The translations under genes were made by a program, and so were the position numbers. Below the pieces are notes generated by a model that saw only the letters and a program-made list of their open reading frames with translations, was not told the origin of the DNA and made no database searches. A stretch of 64,000 nucleotides of DNA from Sulfolobales archaeon (GTDB lineage: Archaea > Thermoproteota > Thermoprotei_A > Sulfolobales > NBVN01). Shown here in pieces: positions 1 to 8,970 of the stretch. How positions within the stretch are numbered: position 1 is the stretch's first letter; every line of letters begins with the position of its first letter. The DNA lies in NCBI GenBank assembly GCA_025058345.1, contig JANXEN010000003.1, positions 62,001 to 126,000 on the forward strand, given 5' to 3'.

Positions 1-105
1 CCTTCGTAAAAACGCGAATTAATACTTGAATGGGTGAGGTAGTCAGGCTTATTTACTTTAATTAAAGTATTAAATTAATTTATTGATAACATTGGTGGTT
101 ATACT

Positions 106-924
106 ATGCCTCTATTCCCCTTAGACTTTATGGACAAAAAGCCTATAGGTAAGTCAGGCGAATTCGTACCGGCAGTTGGGGTCGGTACTTGGGGAATACG
201 AAATTACTTAAATGCTGAAAACGCTTTGAAACACGCATTAACCATCGGCCTTAACTTAGTGGATACTGCAGAAATTTACGGGTCGGGAAAGGCTGAGGTG
301 ATTGTCGGAAAGGTTGTTAGGGAATTCAGCGGTGATGTTTTCGTAACTACTAAGTTACCTCCAGAACGTTTCGTCGATAGAGATGAGGCGATAGCTGCTG
401 CAAGAGCCAGTCTCCGTAGATTAGGTTTAAGAAGCGTTGATTTAATACTAATTCATTGGCCGCATCCGCACTTACCGATCGATAGGCAGATAAAGTCTTT
501 AGAGGTGTTGGCTGACTTAGGTCTTTGCAGGTATATAGGGGTCTCAAACTTCAGGGTGAACGAATTATTAAGCGCCTTAGAAGCTACCAGCAAATACGAT
601 ATAGTCGTTAATCAAGTTAAGTACAGCATTTACGATAGAGGTATTGAGAGAGAACTCCTACCTCTATGTATTCGTGAAGGGGTAACTGTTCAAGCATATA
701 CGCCCCTCGAGGGAGGTTTAGTCGCATCTGATAAAAGAATTGCCGACTTCGCCTTAAAGTATGGGAAGACAGCTGTTCAGGTCGCTCTTAACTTCCTAAT
801 ATCTAGGCCGTACGTTCTAGCAATACCTAAATCCGAAAGGGTTGAAAGGATTGATGAGTTTAAAGGTGCTTTAGGGTGGAGGCTAAGCGATAAAGATATA
901 GATCTTATCGAAAGGATCTTTTAG
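106..924 (+). CDS. Aldo/keto reductase
   Basis: NAD(P)H-dependent reductase of the AKR superfamily, probably cytosolic, reducing an aldehyde or ketone; the substrate cannot be told. The 272-residue length is normal for a single TIM-barrel AKR. The catalytic tetrad is visible as D53 and Y58 (DTAEIY), K83 (TTKLP) and H117 (IHWP). GVSNF and the VNQVKYS strand are further family signatures. The ATG at 106 follows GGTGGT; an ATG at 130 is an alternative start. The next gene begins 11 nt downstream, so the two are probably cotranscribed. Family assignment is firm, substrate unknown. Confidence 0.93.
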   Translation: MPLFPLDFMDKKPIGKSGEFVPAVGVGTWGIRNYLNAENALKHALTIGLNLVDTAEIYGSGKAEVIVGKVVREFSGDVFVTTKLPPERFVDRDEAIAAARASLRRLGLRSVDLILIHWPHPHLPIDRQIKSLEVLADLGLCRYIGVSNFRVNELLSALEATSKYDIVVNQVKYSIYDRGIERELLPLCIREGVTVQAYTPLEGGLVASDKRIADFALKYGKTAVQVALNFLISRPYVLAIPKSERVERIDEFKGALGWRLSDKDIDLIERIF

Positions 925-934
925 GTGAGTATCT

Positions 935-1222
935 TTGAGGAAAGCATTAGTCTTAAACCCTAAGGATAACGTGGCAATAGCTCTAACTAACTTAAAGAGG
1001 GACGACGTAGTGGAGGTCCAGGTTGGAGGTGACGTAGTTAAGGTTAAGGTATTAAACGAGATACCATTCGGCCATAAATTCGCTATCAGGGATATTGGAA
1101 ATGATGAACCTATTATTAAGTACGGTGAGGTTGTGGGGGTTGCAACTAAGTCCATAGGTGTGGGGGAGCATGTACATGTTCATAACGTAAGAGGTACGAG
1201 AGGTAGACCTAAGGATAAGTAG
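935..1222 (+). CDS. UxaA-type dehydratase small subunit (SAF domain), stand-alone
   Basis: A 95-residue protein resembling the N-terminal SAF domain of the altronate/galactarate dehydratase family, where it forms the small subunit or N-terminal part of a sugar-acid dehydratase. The pattern seen is a hydrophobic start (ALVLNPKDNVAIAL), then IPFGHKFAI, then IIKYGEVVGVAT and a His-rich tail HVHNV. The TTG start at 935 has GGTGAG just upstream. In two-subunit members the large subunit usually follows, but here a tungstate transporter comes next, so the partner is elsewhere or absent. Family likely, reaction inferred. Confidence 0.8.
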   Translation: MRKALVLNPKDNVAIALTNLKRDDVVEVQVGGDVVKVKVLNEIPFGHKFAIRDIGNDEPIIKYGEVVGVATKSIGVGEHVHVHNVRGTRGRPKDK

Positions 1223-1230
1223 GGATTACG

Positions 1231-2121
1231 TTGTTAAGATTTAGTTCCAAGTCCTTAATCATAGCTTTTGCCACTATCGTTGTAATGCTCCTCCTATCGA
1301 ATGCTGCCGTACGTAGCGACGATGTTTTAAGGATCTCGACGACGACCTCGCTACAGCAGATCGGTTTAGTGGACGCTTTAATGAAGGACTTCATGATGAG
1401 GCAGGGAGTAAAGATTAGATATGAGGTCATAGTATCTGGTTCAGGGGAGGCGCTTAGACTTCTAGGAGACGGTACTACATGTATAGCATTCACACATGCT
1501 CCATCCCTCGAATACACATTAATTAATAAAGGAACCATACGTAGGTTAGGGTTTGTAGGCTTCAACGAATTCGTGATTGTAGGACCTAATAAAGACCCGG
1601 CAGACGTTTTAAACGCACGCAACGCTGTTGATGCATTCTCAAGAATTTACAGAATGGGTGAATTGGGATTAACTAAATTCATTAGTAGGGGTGATAACTC
1701 AGGAACACATATCCGTGAGATTCTTATATGGAATTTAAGCGGTTTAAACCCTAAGGGGAGGAGCTGGTATTTAGAGACTGGGCAGGGAATGCAGCAAGCA
1801 CTTATAATAGCGGATGATGTAGAGGGATATACCCTAAGTGACCTAGGAACTTACGTTAAGTTACTGAACGCCAATAAACTACGGAATACCGTAATTTTAC
1901 TTAAAGACTCAACGAATTTAATAAATGTTTACTCATTATATGCGTCGAATAGTGATTTATGCAGGGGATTTACACCAATTATTGATAGGATTGCCGCATA
2001 CGTTATGAGTGATGGTCAGAACTTACTTATTGACAGGTTCGAAGGATTGGTGAAACCTTTTAAGGGCCATGAAGACTTAGTTAACACGTCATGGAATTAC
2101 CTAGCTGTTGGTAGGCGTTAG
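1231..2121 (+). CDS. tupA: Tungstate ABC transporter, substrate-binding protein
   Basis: Extracytoplasmic binding protein for tungstate (possibly molybdate), delivering oxyanion to the permease encoded next. Residues 8-26 form a hydrophobic signal or anchor. The mature part starts with the TTTSLQQIGL anion-binding motif (about 37-46) and carries ISRGDNSGTH (151-160) and the W-L-SGLNP region typical of the TupA family rather than ModA. The TTG start at 1231 lies 8 nt after the previous stop. It is followed within 2 nt by the permease, giving a compact tupABC operon. Tungsten uptake fits a thermophile with tungsten-dependent oxidoreductases, although none is encoded here. Confidence 0.9.
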   Translation: MLRFSSKSLIIAFATIVVMLLLSNAAVRSDDVLRISTTTSLQQIGLVDALMKDFMMRQGVKIRYEVIVSGSGEALRLLGDGTTCIAFTHAPSLEYTLINKGTIRRLGFVGFNEFVIVGPNKDPADVLNARNAVDAFSRIYRMGELGLTKFISRGDNSGTHIREILIWNLSGLNPKGRSWYLETGQGMQQALIIADDVEGYTLSDLGTYVKLLNANKLRNTVILLKDSTNLINVYSLYASNSDLCRGFTPIIDRIAAYVMSDGQNLLIDRFEGLVKPFKGHEDLVNTSWNYLAVGRR

Positions 2122-2123
2122 TT

Positions 2124-2759
2124 ATGGAGGAGATTTTAGACATAGTTCTGAGGTCAGTATACATCTCAGGTGTAGCATCTTTTTTAGCGTTCCTCGTAGG
2201 TTTCTTCCTAGTATTGAAGGCTGTTGACTTAAGGTTTAAAGAATTCATACTAAGCGTTTTCGAAGCGTTGATAGGTGTTCCTACCACAGTTATAGGACTC
2301 TTGATATATTTGCTAATATTCCCTCGAGGACCTCTCGGAACTCTAAACCTCCTCTACACTCCCTACGCAATAATTTTAGGGGAGTTCTTAGTGGCTCTCC
2401 CAGTAGTTTTTTCAACCTTATACAGACCTGTGGAAAATGCTTTGAAGGATTTGAGGGAATTGGTCATTAGTTTAGGTGGAAATATTGAGGAAACTACTTG
2501 GTTAATTCTTAGGGAACTTCTACCATCTCTAGTATCGTCCTTCCTTATGGGTTTCTCCAGAGCCATAGGTGAATTAGGCGTTGCATTAATTGTGGGTGGG
2601 AATATAGCAGGAAGTACAAGAGTATTAACCACAACGATAGCCCTCATGACGTCTATGGGGGAATACGAGACGGCAGTCCTCCTAGGGCTTACTTTAGTCT
2701 CACTTGTTTTGATCATATCAATAGCTTTAAAACTCATGGGTGAGTTGAGGTGGAAGTAG
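2124..2759 (+). CDS. tupB: Tungstate ABC transporter permease
   Basis: Inner-membrane permease of the tungstate importer, 211 residues with about five or six hydrophobic segments. The cytoplasmic EAA-type loop that docks on the ATPase is visible around residues 115-150, where ETTWLILRELLPSL is followed by FSRAIGELGVALIVGGN. The ATG at 2124 is 2 nt after tupA. The 3' end overlaps the ATPase start by 10 nt, consistent with translational coupling. Family assignment is strong; tungstate specificity is taken from the TupA-like binding protein. Confidence 0.9.
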   Translation: MEEILDIVLRSVYISGVASFLAFLVGFFLVLKAVDLRFKEFILSVFEALIGVPTTVIGLLIYLLIFPRGPLGTLNLLYTPYAIILGEFLVALPVVFSTLYRPVENALKDLRELVISLGGNIEETTWLILRELLPSLVSSFLMGFSRAIGELGVALIVGGNIAGSTRVLTTTIALMTSMGEYETAVLLGLTLVSLVLIISIALKLMGELRWK

Positions 2760-3400
2760 AGTTAAGGGATGTTGGATACACGTATGATGGTGTGAACTAT
2801 GTATTTAAGGAATTAACGCTTAGATTTAGTAACGGGTTCCACTTAATAGTGGGTCCGAACGGTTCTGGAAAAACTACATTACTTAAGATAACATCGCTCA
2901 TCTACAGACCTAGTAGGGGTAAGGTACTAGTTGAAAACCGTAGTTTCTGGGACTTAAATAACGATGAGATGACATCGATAAGGAGGTGCTTCACGTACGT
3001 TCATGAGAAGGCACTACTAATTAGGGGTAATGTGAAGGTTAACCTAGAACTAGGTCTTAAGCTACGTAACATCAATGATTACAATCGTCTGAAATACTAT
3101 ATAGATAGATATGGTATGGTAGACATCCTTATGAAGGATGCTAAGAAGTTGAGTGCAGGGCAAGCGAAGATAGTTTCGTTGACGAGGGCTTTAGCTGTAA
3201 AACCTAAAGTGCTTTTACTCGATGAACCCCTCACACACATCGATTATGAAAGGTCTATATTAATCATCGAAGATTTAGTTAAACTCGTTAAAGAAGGGTC
3301 TACGGTTATCGTAGCTACTCATTATTTAATCCCTGAGTTGAAGGATTACATCGACACCACATATGAAATAATTAACGGGGTCATACGGGTTAAGCCCTAA
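2750..3400 (+). CDS. tupC: Tungstate ABC transporter ATP-binding protein
   Basis: ATPase subunit of the importer, 216 residues. It has Walker A GPNGSGKTT (35-43), signature LSAGQ (about 133-137, Ala in place of the usual Gly), Walker B VLLLDEP (about 154-160) and the H-loop ATHY. The residue normally Gln in the Q-loop appears to be His (TYVHEKALL, about 85). The GTG start at 2750 overlaps the permease by 10 nt and follows a GAGTTGAG purine-rich stretch. It ends 26 nt before the convergent marC-like gene. Confidence 0.9.
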   Translation: MEVELRDVGYTYDGVNYVFKELTLRFSNGFHLIVGPNGSGKTTLLKITSLIYRPSRGKVLVENRSFWDLNNDEMTSIRRCFTYVHEKALLIRGNVKVNLELGLKLRNINDYNRLKYYIDRYGMVDILMKDAKKLSAGQAKIVSLTRALAVKPKVLLLDEPLTHIDYERSILIIEDLVKLVKEGSTVIVATHYLIPELKDYIDTTYEIINGVIRVKP

Positions 3401-3425
3401 CGTTTATATAGATTCTTACAGCTGA

Positions 3426-4013
3426 TTACGTCATTAATAAATCTTTTACACCTCTCAACAGCATTTCAGCTGCGAACGAAGCAATTATCAAAGACATAAA
3501 CCTACCTAAACCGTTTACGAATGTCGCTCCAACTAACCTTAATATGTGTGGGGAGAGCTTAAGTGTTAGGTAAACTGCTGTGAAAGCTATGTAAGCAGAA
3601 ATTAATGTGCTTCCTACACCGTAAACACCTGTGGATATTATGAGCAAAGTCATTGTACCTGGTCCAACTATTAAGGGAGTCGCTAGAGGGACAATTATGT
3701 ATTCACCGACCTCTATCTTGGATGGTTTATGACCGGTTATTAATGTGTCTAAAGCGACGGCCATTAAGATAATACCTCCTGCGATCTTAAGCGATGTTAT
3801 ACTTATTCCAAACAACATCAATATGTAATTTCCGCCTAGAGTGAAAAGCGTGAGTAATACAAATATTGCTAGGGAGGTTTTAACGACTATTTTCTTAGCT
3901 TCGTCGGTAGTTAAGGATTCTAATATTCTCATGAACTGCGGAATAGCTGCTATAGGGTCCATTATGGCGTAGAGTTGAACCGAAAGCCCTAAAATTACGT
4001 TAATGTCGACCAT
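3426..4013 (-). CDS. MarC-family integral membrane protein
   Basis: A 195-residue membrane protein of the MarC/UPF0056 family with about six transmembrane helices. Typical features are the N-terminal QLYAIMDPIAAIPQF, the central LFGISITSLKIAGGIILM and PLATPLIVGPGTMT. The biochemical role of this family is not established. The single gene is convergent with tupC and just downstream of, on the same strand as, the MBL-fold gene, 43 nt apart, so it may be cotranscribed with it. Family assignment is confident, function unknown. Confidence 0.9.
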   Translation of the reverse strand: MVDINVILGLSVQLYAIMDPIAAIPQFMRILESLTTDEAKKIVVKTSLAIFVLLTLFTLGGNYILMLFGISITSLKIAGGIILMAVALDTLITGHKPSKIEVGEYIIVPLATPLIVGPGTMTLLIISTGVYGVGSTLISAYIAFTAVYLTLKLSPHILRLVGATFVNGLGRFMSLIIASFAAEMLLRGVKDLLMT

Positions 4014-4056
4014 ATAATCCCCAAATTATATAGCTAGTCGATCTGTTTTTGAGATG

Positions 4057-4941
4057 TTAGAGCTTCTCCCTCTTTAATGAGAATTTAAAGCCTGAGTGAA
4101 TCTTATGGTAATTATCTTTAAACTCATCGCTGAATATTTTCTCAGCTTTAAATCCAGTGCAGTGTCCGGTATATATCTGCATAACGCCTAATTCCTTTAA
4201 AGAATTAACCGTTTCGACAACATCACCATCATCGTACTTCAACATGTGGAAACCCCCTATGACCGCATAGATGTTTTCTTTAAGTACTTCTGATGCGTGC
4301 TTAGCTATGTTGACGATTCCGCTATGGCTGCATCCACTAATTATTATTAAGCCTAAATCATCTACCTTAATAGCTACTCCAGAATCATCAGGTAGGTCAT
4401 CAGGAACTAACTCACCGTCGTCTAATATCGTGTAGAAGTCCTTCTTATATTTCGATAGGTCGTAGTAATTTCCTATTTCACCTAGATAATATGTTGATGG
4501 AGCTATTTGCATTAAACTCTTTGTGAGCACTAAGTTAGTTTTAAATTTAGTGAAGTCCTCACAGGTATAAGGCATGCCCTTATCGAATTCCTGCTTACTT
4601 TCATTTAAAACTATGGAGGGTCTGAAAATCCAGGGGTGAGATATAACGGTTAGACGTTTACCACATCTTTTAAATATATTCATCACGTGTTTAAGACCGC
4701 CTGTATGGTCGTAATGTCTATGACTTAACACAACGGACTTAATATTACTTAAATCGATATTTAAAGCGGTTGAATTATGTTTCATTATTTGGTTGCTTGG
4801 CCCAACATCGAATAGTATACTCTCGACATTAGTGTCTGAGTAAATTTTCATGAATACTGAAAGACCATGTGATGAGAGCAGTCTAGTAAATCCTGAATAA
4901 TCATCATTTAGGACGTGGATATCCACCCTGTATACTCCCAA
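4057..4941 (-). CDS. MBL-fold metallo-hydrolase (COG1237 type)
   Basis: Metallo-beta-lactamase-fold protein of the group that includes 7,8-dihydropterin-6-methyl-4-(beta-D-ribofuranosyl)aminobenzene-5'-phosphate synthase, 294 residues. It shows FDVGPSNQIMKHN near residue 45, the metal motif SHRHYDHTGG (73-82), SGCSHSGI (around 204) and GGFHML then TGHCTGF further on. Methanopterin biosynthesis is possible in some archaea, but members also occur outside that pathway, so the substrate is left open. Divergent from the Ldh2-type gene at 5034. Confidence 0.85.
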   Translation of the reverse strand: MGVYRVDIHVLNDDYSGFTRLLSSHGLSVFMKIYSDTNVESILFDVGPSNQIMKHNSTALNIDLSNIKSVVLSHRHYDHTGGLKHVMNIFKRCGKRLTVISHPWIFRPSIVLNESKQEFDKGMPYTCEDFTKFKTNLVLTKSLMQIAPSTYYLGEIGNYYDLSKYKKDFYTILDDGELVPDDLPDDSGVAIKVDDLGLIIISGCSHSGIVNIAKHASEVLKENIYAVIGGFHMLKYDDGDVVETVNSLKELGVMQIYTGHCTGFKAEKIFSDEFKDNYHKIHSGFKFSLKREKL

Positions 4942-4988
4942 TTAAACACCGAGATAATAATGTGGGCGTAATAAATAAAAATTACTCC

Positions 4989-4998
4989 TTTAAACTTA
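4989..4998 (+). promoter_or_regulatory. TATA box for the Ldh2-type gene
   Basis: TTTAAACTTA lies with its centre about 26 nt before an expected start of transcription near 5020. That leaves a short leader containing GTGAG just before the ATG at 5034. Confidence 0.5.
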
Positions 4999-5033
4999 AT
5001 AATGTGTTTTAACCTATTACTAATTGTGAGATT

Positions 5034-6074
5034 ATGGCCGAATACGTTAAAGTATTACCTGAGGATTTAAGGAAGTTCACAGCGACGTGCTTTATGAGGT
5101 ATGGAGTACCACCTGATGATGCTGAACTCATCGCAGATCATTTAGTTTTAGCTAATTTAAGGGGTGTAGACTCACATGGAGTTATTAGAATACCCTATTA
5201 TACGGAAGGGGTTAGGAAGGGTTTAGTTAAGGGGAAAGCCGAAGTTAGAGTTATTAATGAGACCGAAACAACAGCTCTTATAGACGGCGGTAACTACCTT
5301 GGTATACCAGTAGCTACTAAAGCAACTGAAATAGCCATAAGTAAGGCTAAATCAGCTGGTCTTGCTGCAGTCGGTGCGAGGAATCTAGGACATGTCGGCA
5401 TGCTTGCATACTACACTTTGAGAATAGCTAAGAACGGACTGATAGGTTTAGTGACAGTTAACGCGCCTGCTCGCGTAGCTCCGTGGGGTGGGGCTCAAGC
5501 GATGTTTGGAACTAACCCTATTAGCTTCGCATTCCCGACGAGCAAGAAACCCGTAGTTGTGGATATGGCTACTAGCGCTATTGCAGCATTTAAAATTAGG
5601 TTAGCTGCATTGAAGGGTGAGAAAATACCTGAGGGTATAGCGTTAACTAAAGATGGTAGACCTACTACAGACCCTAAAGAGGCTTATGACGGCATACTAC
5701 TCCCGTTCGGTACCTATAAGGGATACGCCATATCCTTAGTTGTTGAGATATTGTCAGCTGTTCTTACAGGAGGTATTTTAAGTAAATACGTATTCAATCA
5801 TCCATCAACTCAAGGAGGGTTCTTCGTGCTCACCATCAATCCATCTAGATTTAGAGAATATGATGAGTATTTAAGAGACATAGATGCATTAGTTAACCTC
5901 ATTAAGGCATGTCCACCGGCTCAAGGATTTAACGAGGTTTTAGTTCCTGGAGAACCTGAAGATAGAAACTATGAAGAAAGGATTAGAAACGGCGTTCCGA
6001 TAGATACTAGCACTTGGAAACTCCTCGTAGACGTGTCTAAGGAGTTAGGTGTAGAATTACCTAAAACTATTTGA
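5034..6074 (+). CDS. Malate/L-lactate/ureidoglycolate dehydrogenase family (Ldh2)
   Basis: NAD(P)-dependent oxidoreductase of the COG2055 family, which oxidises 2-hydroxy acids such as malate, lactate, sulfolactate or ureidoglycolate. The 346 residues carry the family marks LRGVDSHG (42-49, with the catalytic His48), GARNLGHVGML (about 114-124), FGTNPISFAFP and VVVDMATSA. The downstream gene is an Nramp-like transporter 86 nt away on the same strand, hinting at uptake and oxidation of the same acid. The exact 2-hydroxy acid is not deducible. Confidence 0.93.
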   Translation: MAEYVKVLPEDLRKFTATCFMRYGVPPDDAELIADHLVLANLRGVDSHGVIRIPYYTEGVRKGLVKGKAEVRVINETETTALIDGGNYLGIPVATKATEIAISKAKSAGLAAVGARNLGHVGMLAYYTLRIAKNGLIGLVTVNAPARVAPWGGAQAMFGTNPISFAFPTSKKPVVVDMATSAIAAFKIRLAALKGEKIPEGIALTKDGRPTTDPKEAYDGILLPFGTYKGYAISLVVEILSAVLTGGILSKYVFNHPSTQGGFFVLTINPSRFREYDEYLRDIDALVNLIKACPPAQGFNEVLVPGEPEDRNYEERIRNGVPIDTSTWKLLVDVSKELGVELPKTI

Positions 6075-6123
6075 TTTAGTACTTCAAGATTATGTAATTT
6101 TTACAAGTGATTCGGCAGCTAAA

Positions 6124-6131
6124 TTTTTAAA
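6124..6131 (+). promoter_or_regulatory. TATA box for the first Nramp-like transporter
   Basis: TTTTTAAA sits 30-37 nt before the ATG at 6161, in the gap after the Ldh2-type gene. A GAGGT stretch lies about 5 nt before the ATG, so the gene seems to have its own promoter and a Shine-Dalgarno site. Confidence 0.45.
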
Positions 6132-6160
6132 CATCAACTATTAGAGTTATAGAGGTCTCT

Positions 6161-7636
6161 ATGGCAAGTAATTTCGGTATAAGTGATATAGAGGTTGTTG
6201 ATAAGTTACCTACTCCTGAGGAGGTATTCAGAGTTACTAAATTAGGTCTTAAGGACATGGCTCTTAAGGTTTTAGGCCCTAGTATTATTGCTGTTGGTGT
6301 CGCTATCGGAGGTGGGGAGTGGTTATTAGGTCCTGCAACAGCTGTACGCTACGGATTAGGTATGGCCTGGATAGTTTTAGTTTCAGCCCTCCTTCAAACA
6401 ATTTATAACGTATGTCTAGTGAGGATATCAATGTATTGTGGGGAACCTCCTATAGTGTACCTTAAGAGGGTTCCTCCTGGACCTAAGTTTTGGACTATTG
6501 TCCTTCCATCAATTATCGTAGCTTGGGGTTCTTGGGGTCTCGCAGGTATAGCCGGTTCAGGGGCCACTGCCTTAGGTTCAATAATACTTGGTAGATTACC
6601 CACTGCCAGAGATGCTGATTTAGTTAGATTTTTAACTATCGTCATAATTTCAGTCTGCGTATTAATCGTCTTATTCGGTTCTAAGATTGAGCGTACATTA
6701 GAGTTAGCTAATTGGTTTTTCGCTACATTCATAATACTTACTTTATTACTCGTCGTCGCACCTCTAACCGTTAAGGCCCACATAATCTATGAGGCTGTGA
6801 TAGGCACCTTCAACTTCGGCTACATACCTCCTGGAGCTGATATGAGTTTAATTACTGCTTGGTGGGCGTATACAGCCTTAGCTGCAGGACTTAACTTCAT
6901 CTTCATGAATTGGTATAGAGATAAGGGTTATGGGATGGGTGCAGTTGTTGGCTACATCCCAGCATTAATCGGCGGTAAGAAGGTTACACTATCACCGGCA
7001 GGTAAGATATTTAAACTCAATGATGAGAACGTAAACATTTTTAAGAAGTGGATGAGGATACTTAAATACGATCAATGGCTTATATTCTTCCCAGGAGCTA
7101 TTCTAGGTATGTACTTACCGTCGTTGATCGCGGTCTCACTATTACCTAGAGGGCAGCAACTACCTCCTTGGGGGGTTGCTGCACATATATCTAACGAATT
7201 CGCCAGCATTGTAGGTGGTTGGGGATACTATCTCATAGGTTTAATTGGCTTTATAGTGATGTTAAGTTCCGCGCTTGGCGCATACGTAGATTCCGTTCCA
7301 AGGAATTTAACAGACCTTCTATGGGGGTCTGAAGGAGTTAGGAGGTGGTGTAACTGGGACGTCAGGAGACTTTACTACTCGCTACTCCTTATATACGTAT
7401 CTTTTACCTTATGGGCTCTTTATCAGACACAGCCACTCATACTGGTTATCATCGCAGCAAATGCTGCAAACCTAGTGGGTATATTAGTAGTTCCTGCAGT
7501 CATATACCTTAACTATAAATTACCTAAGGAGATAAGGCCTAAGATGTGGGAGAATTTAGCGCTCATCACGTTCTTAGCACTTTCGACGTATTTCTTCTTA
7601 TTTACGTTGCTTGGGCAGTTAGGGATTAAGATATAA
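6161..7636 (+). CDS. Nramp-like membrane transporter lacking the DPGN motif
   Basis: A 491-residue carrier with about eleven hydrophobic helices, related to the Nramp (COG1914) superfamily. The first helix has IGGGEWLLGP (about 50-58) where metal-transporting Nramps carry DPGN, and no MPH motif is seen in the sixth helix. A hydrophilic loop with RDKGYGMG (about 253-260) and a charged N-terminus containing EVVDKLPTPEEVF are shared with the paralogue at 21761-23263. Loss of the metal ligands argues against simple divalent-metal transport. Position after an Ldh2-type dehydrogenase suggests an organic substrate; this is inference. Confidence 0.8.
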   Translation: MASNFGISDIEVVDKLPTPEEVFRVTKLGLKDMALKVLGPSIIAVGVAIGGGEWLLGPATAVRYGLGMAWIVLVSALLQTIYNVCLVRISMYCGEPPIVYLKRVPPGPKFWTIVLPSIIVAWGSWGLAGIAGSGATALGSIILGRLPTARDADLVRFLTIVIISVCVLIVLFGSKIERTLELANWFFATFIILTLLLVVAPLTVKAHIIYEAVIGTFNFGYIPPGADMSLITAWWAYTALAAGLNFIFMNWYRDKGYGMGAVVGYIPALIGGKKVTLSPAGKIFKLNDENVNIFKKWMRILKYDQWLIFFPGAILGMYLPSLIAVSLLPRGQQLPPWGVAAHISNEFASIVGGWGYYLIGLIGFIVMLSSALGAYVDSVPRNLTDLLWGSEGVRRWCNWDVRRLYYSLLLIYVSFTLWALYQTQPLILVIIAANAANLVGILVVPAVIYLNYKLPKEIRPKMWENLALITFLALSTYFFLFTLLGQLGIKI

Positions 7637-7665
7637 AGTTTAGTTACATTGAGAGATAATTGAAG

Positions 7666-8415
7666 TTACTTTATGACGGCACCGCTTTTTAAGATCGCCT
7701 CCAACCACTTGACGTATCTGATTTCTAAACCTAATGAACTCAACTTCTTAACAGTGCTTTCAACGTCATAATCTACTCTCAACCAATTTAATTCCCACGT
7801 TTTTAGATTTATTAGTAGTGCAGATGCTTTTGGATTCCCATCTCTTGGCTGACCTACGCTTCCGGGGTTTAAAACCTTCAGGCCGTCGACTGAGATCTGC
7901 ATCTGGATGTGGGTATGTCCAACGACGACGTAATCAGCATCAACTAATTGGGGTTTAACCGCGTAAATTTTGTCTGTTAATGCTAATTTAATCTCATCTA
8001 AAGAGAGCTCAGGTCTTAGGTAGCCGTATAGGTTATTTCTGGGAGATCCGTGGACTGCGTAGATACGTGAACCATTCATCAATGTTTTATGCTTCAACGA
8101 TAAGCCCTTAAGCCATGCTTTTTGCTCTTTACTTAACAGTTTAAGTGATATATTGTTTCTAGTATATTCACTAAGTTCATGTAATTCTGGAGCACACCTA
8201 CAGTCGGTATTGTATGCGACCGCGTAGTCGTGATTACCCATCAACGTCAAATCAGGTTTTAACTCCTTAACAATATCTATTACTATATGAGGTTCTGGGC
8301 CGTAGTCAACTAAATCACCTAGAACCCATATGTAGTCCCAATCCTTAATCGTATTTAGTAAAGTTCTTAACGCATCAGCATTTCCATGTATGTCAGAAAT
8401 GATTAATAGCTTCAA
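7666..8415 (-). CDS. Metallophosphoesterase (YfcE/MPP superfamily)
   Basis: Calcineurin-like phosphodiesterase with all family blocks: ISDIHGN near the start (D8, H10), LGDLVDYGP, MGNHDYA, VHGSP, VGHTHIQM and LNPGSVGQPRDG. Cleaves a phosphomonoester or phosphodiester with two bound metals; substrate unknown. I prefer the TTG at 8415 because GGTGAG lies 2 nt before it and the protein then begins directly with the first beta strand. The frame stays open to an ATG at 8445, which would add ten residues. Divergent from the RidA gene. Confidence 0.88.
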   Translation of the reverse strand: MKLLIISDIHGNADALRTLLNTIKDWDYIWVLGDLVDYGPEPHIVIDIVKELKPDLTLMGNHDYAVAYNTDCRCAPELHELSEYTRNNISLKLLSKEQKAWLKGLSLKHKTLMNGSRIYAVHGSPRNNLYGYLRPELSLDEIKLALTDKIYAVKPQLVDADYVVVGHTHIQMQISVDGLKVLNPGSVGQPRDGNPKASALLINLKTWELNWLRVDYDVESTVKKLSSLGLEIRYVKWLEAILKSGAVIK

Positions 8416-8447
8416 ACGCTCACCTAAAATACATACCGTTATCATAC

Positions 8448-8456
8448 TTTAAATAA
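8448..8456 (+). promoter_or_regulatory. TATA box of the RidA gene
   Basis: TTTAAATAA is centred about 24 nt before the ATG at 8476, the spacing expected for a leaderless archaeal transcript. No Shine-Dalgarno site precedes this ATG. Confidence 0.55.
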
Positions 8457-8475
8457 CTAAATATATATCAATTAC

Positions 8476-8889
8476 ATGGTGTCTAAGTTGATTAAATCCG
8501 TATTTACTGATAATGCGCCTAAACCAGTAGGTCCTTATAGTCAGGGAGTCATAGCCGGTTGCTTACTCTTCATATCAGGTCAAATACCTATAGACCCCCG
8601 TACTGGGGAATTGGTTGAGGGAGACTTCAGAGCTAAGGTCAGAAGGGTTTTAGAGAACGTTAAGTCGATAGTTGAGGTTGCTGGTGGCAGACTTGAAGAT
8701 GTGGTTAAAGTAACCGTGTTTCTAAGGGACATAAAACAGTTTCAGGTCTTTAATGAGGTTTATTCTGAATACTTCAAAATTAATCCACCCGCTAGGTCGT
8801 TAGTCGAGGTTTCTAACTTGCCAAGGGGAGCTGATGTTGAGATTGAAGCAGTAGCATACATATGTAGAAACCATGAGTGCGTTCAGTAA
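8476..8889 (+). CDS. ridA: RidA/YjgF/UK114-family protein
   Basis: A 137-residue member of the RidA family, trimeric enamine/imine deaminases that remove reactive 2-aminoacrylate produced by PLP enzymes. Visible marks are [43 protein letters not shown] (with the conserved Arg) and the final [13 protein letters not shown] threonine dehydratase that would make its classical substrate is encoded at 47519-48475. Start at 8476 is supported by the TATA spacing. Confidence 0.93.
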   Translation: MVSKLIKSVFTDNAPKPVGPYSQGVIAGCLLFISGQIPIDPRTGELVEGDFRAKVRRVLENVKSIVEVAGGRLEDVVKVTVFLRDIKQFQVFNEVYSEYFKINPPARSLVEVSNLPRGADVEIEAVAYICRNHECVQ

Positions 8890-8970
8890 ATATTTTTGAT
8901 GCATAGTGGTTTAGCCTAAACACTTCCCAGACTCTTAAGTTTATAGAGAAAATTATCTACCAATTAAGAG

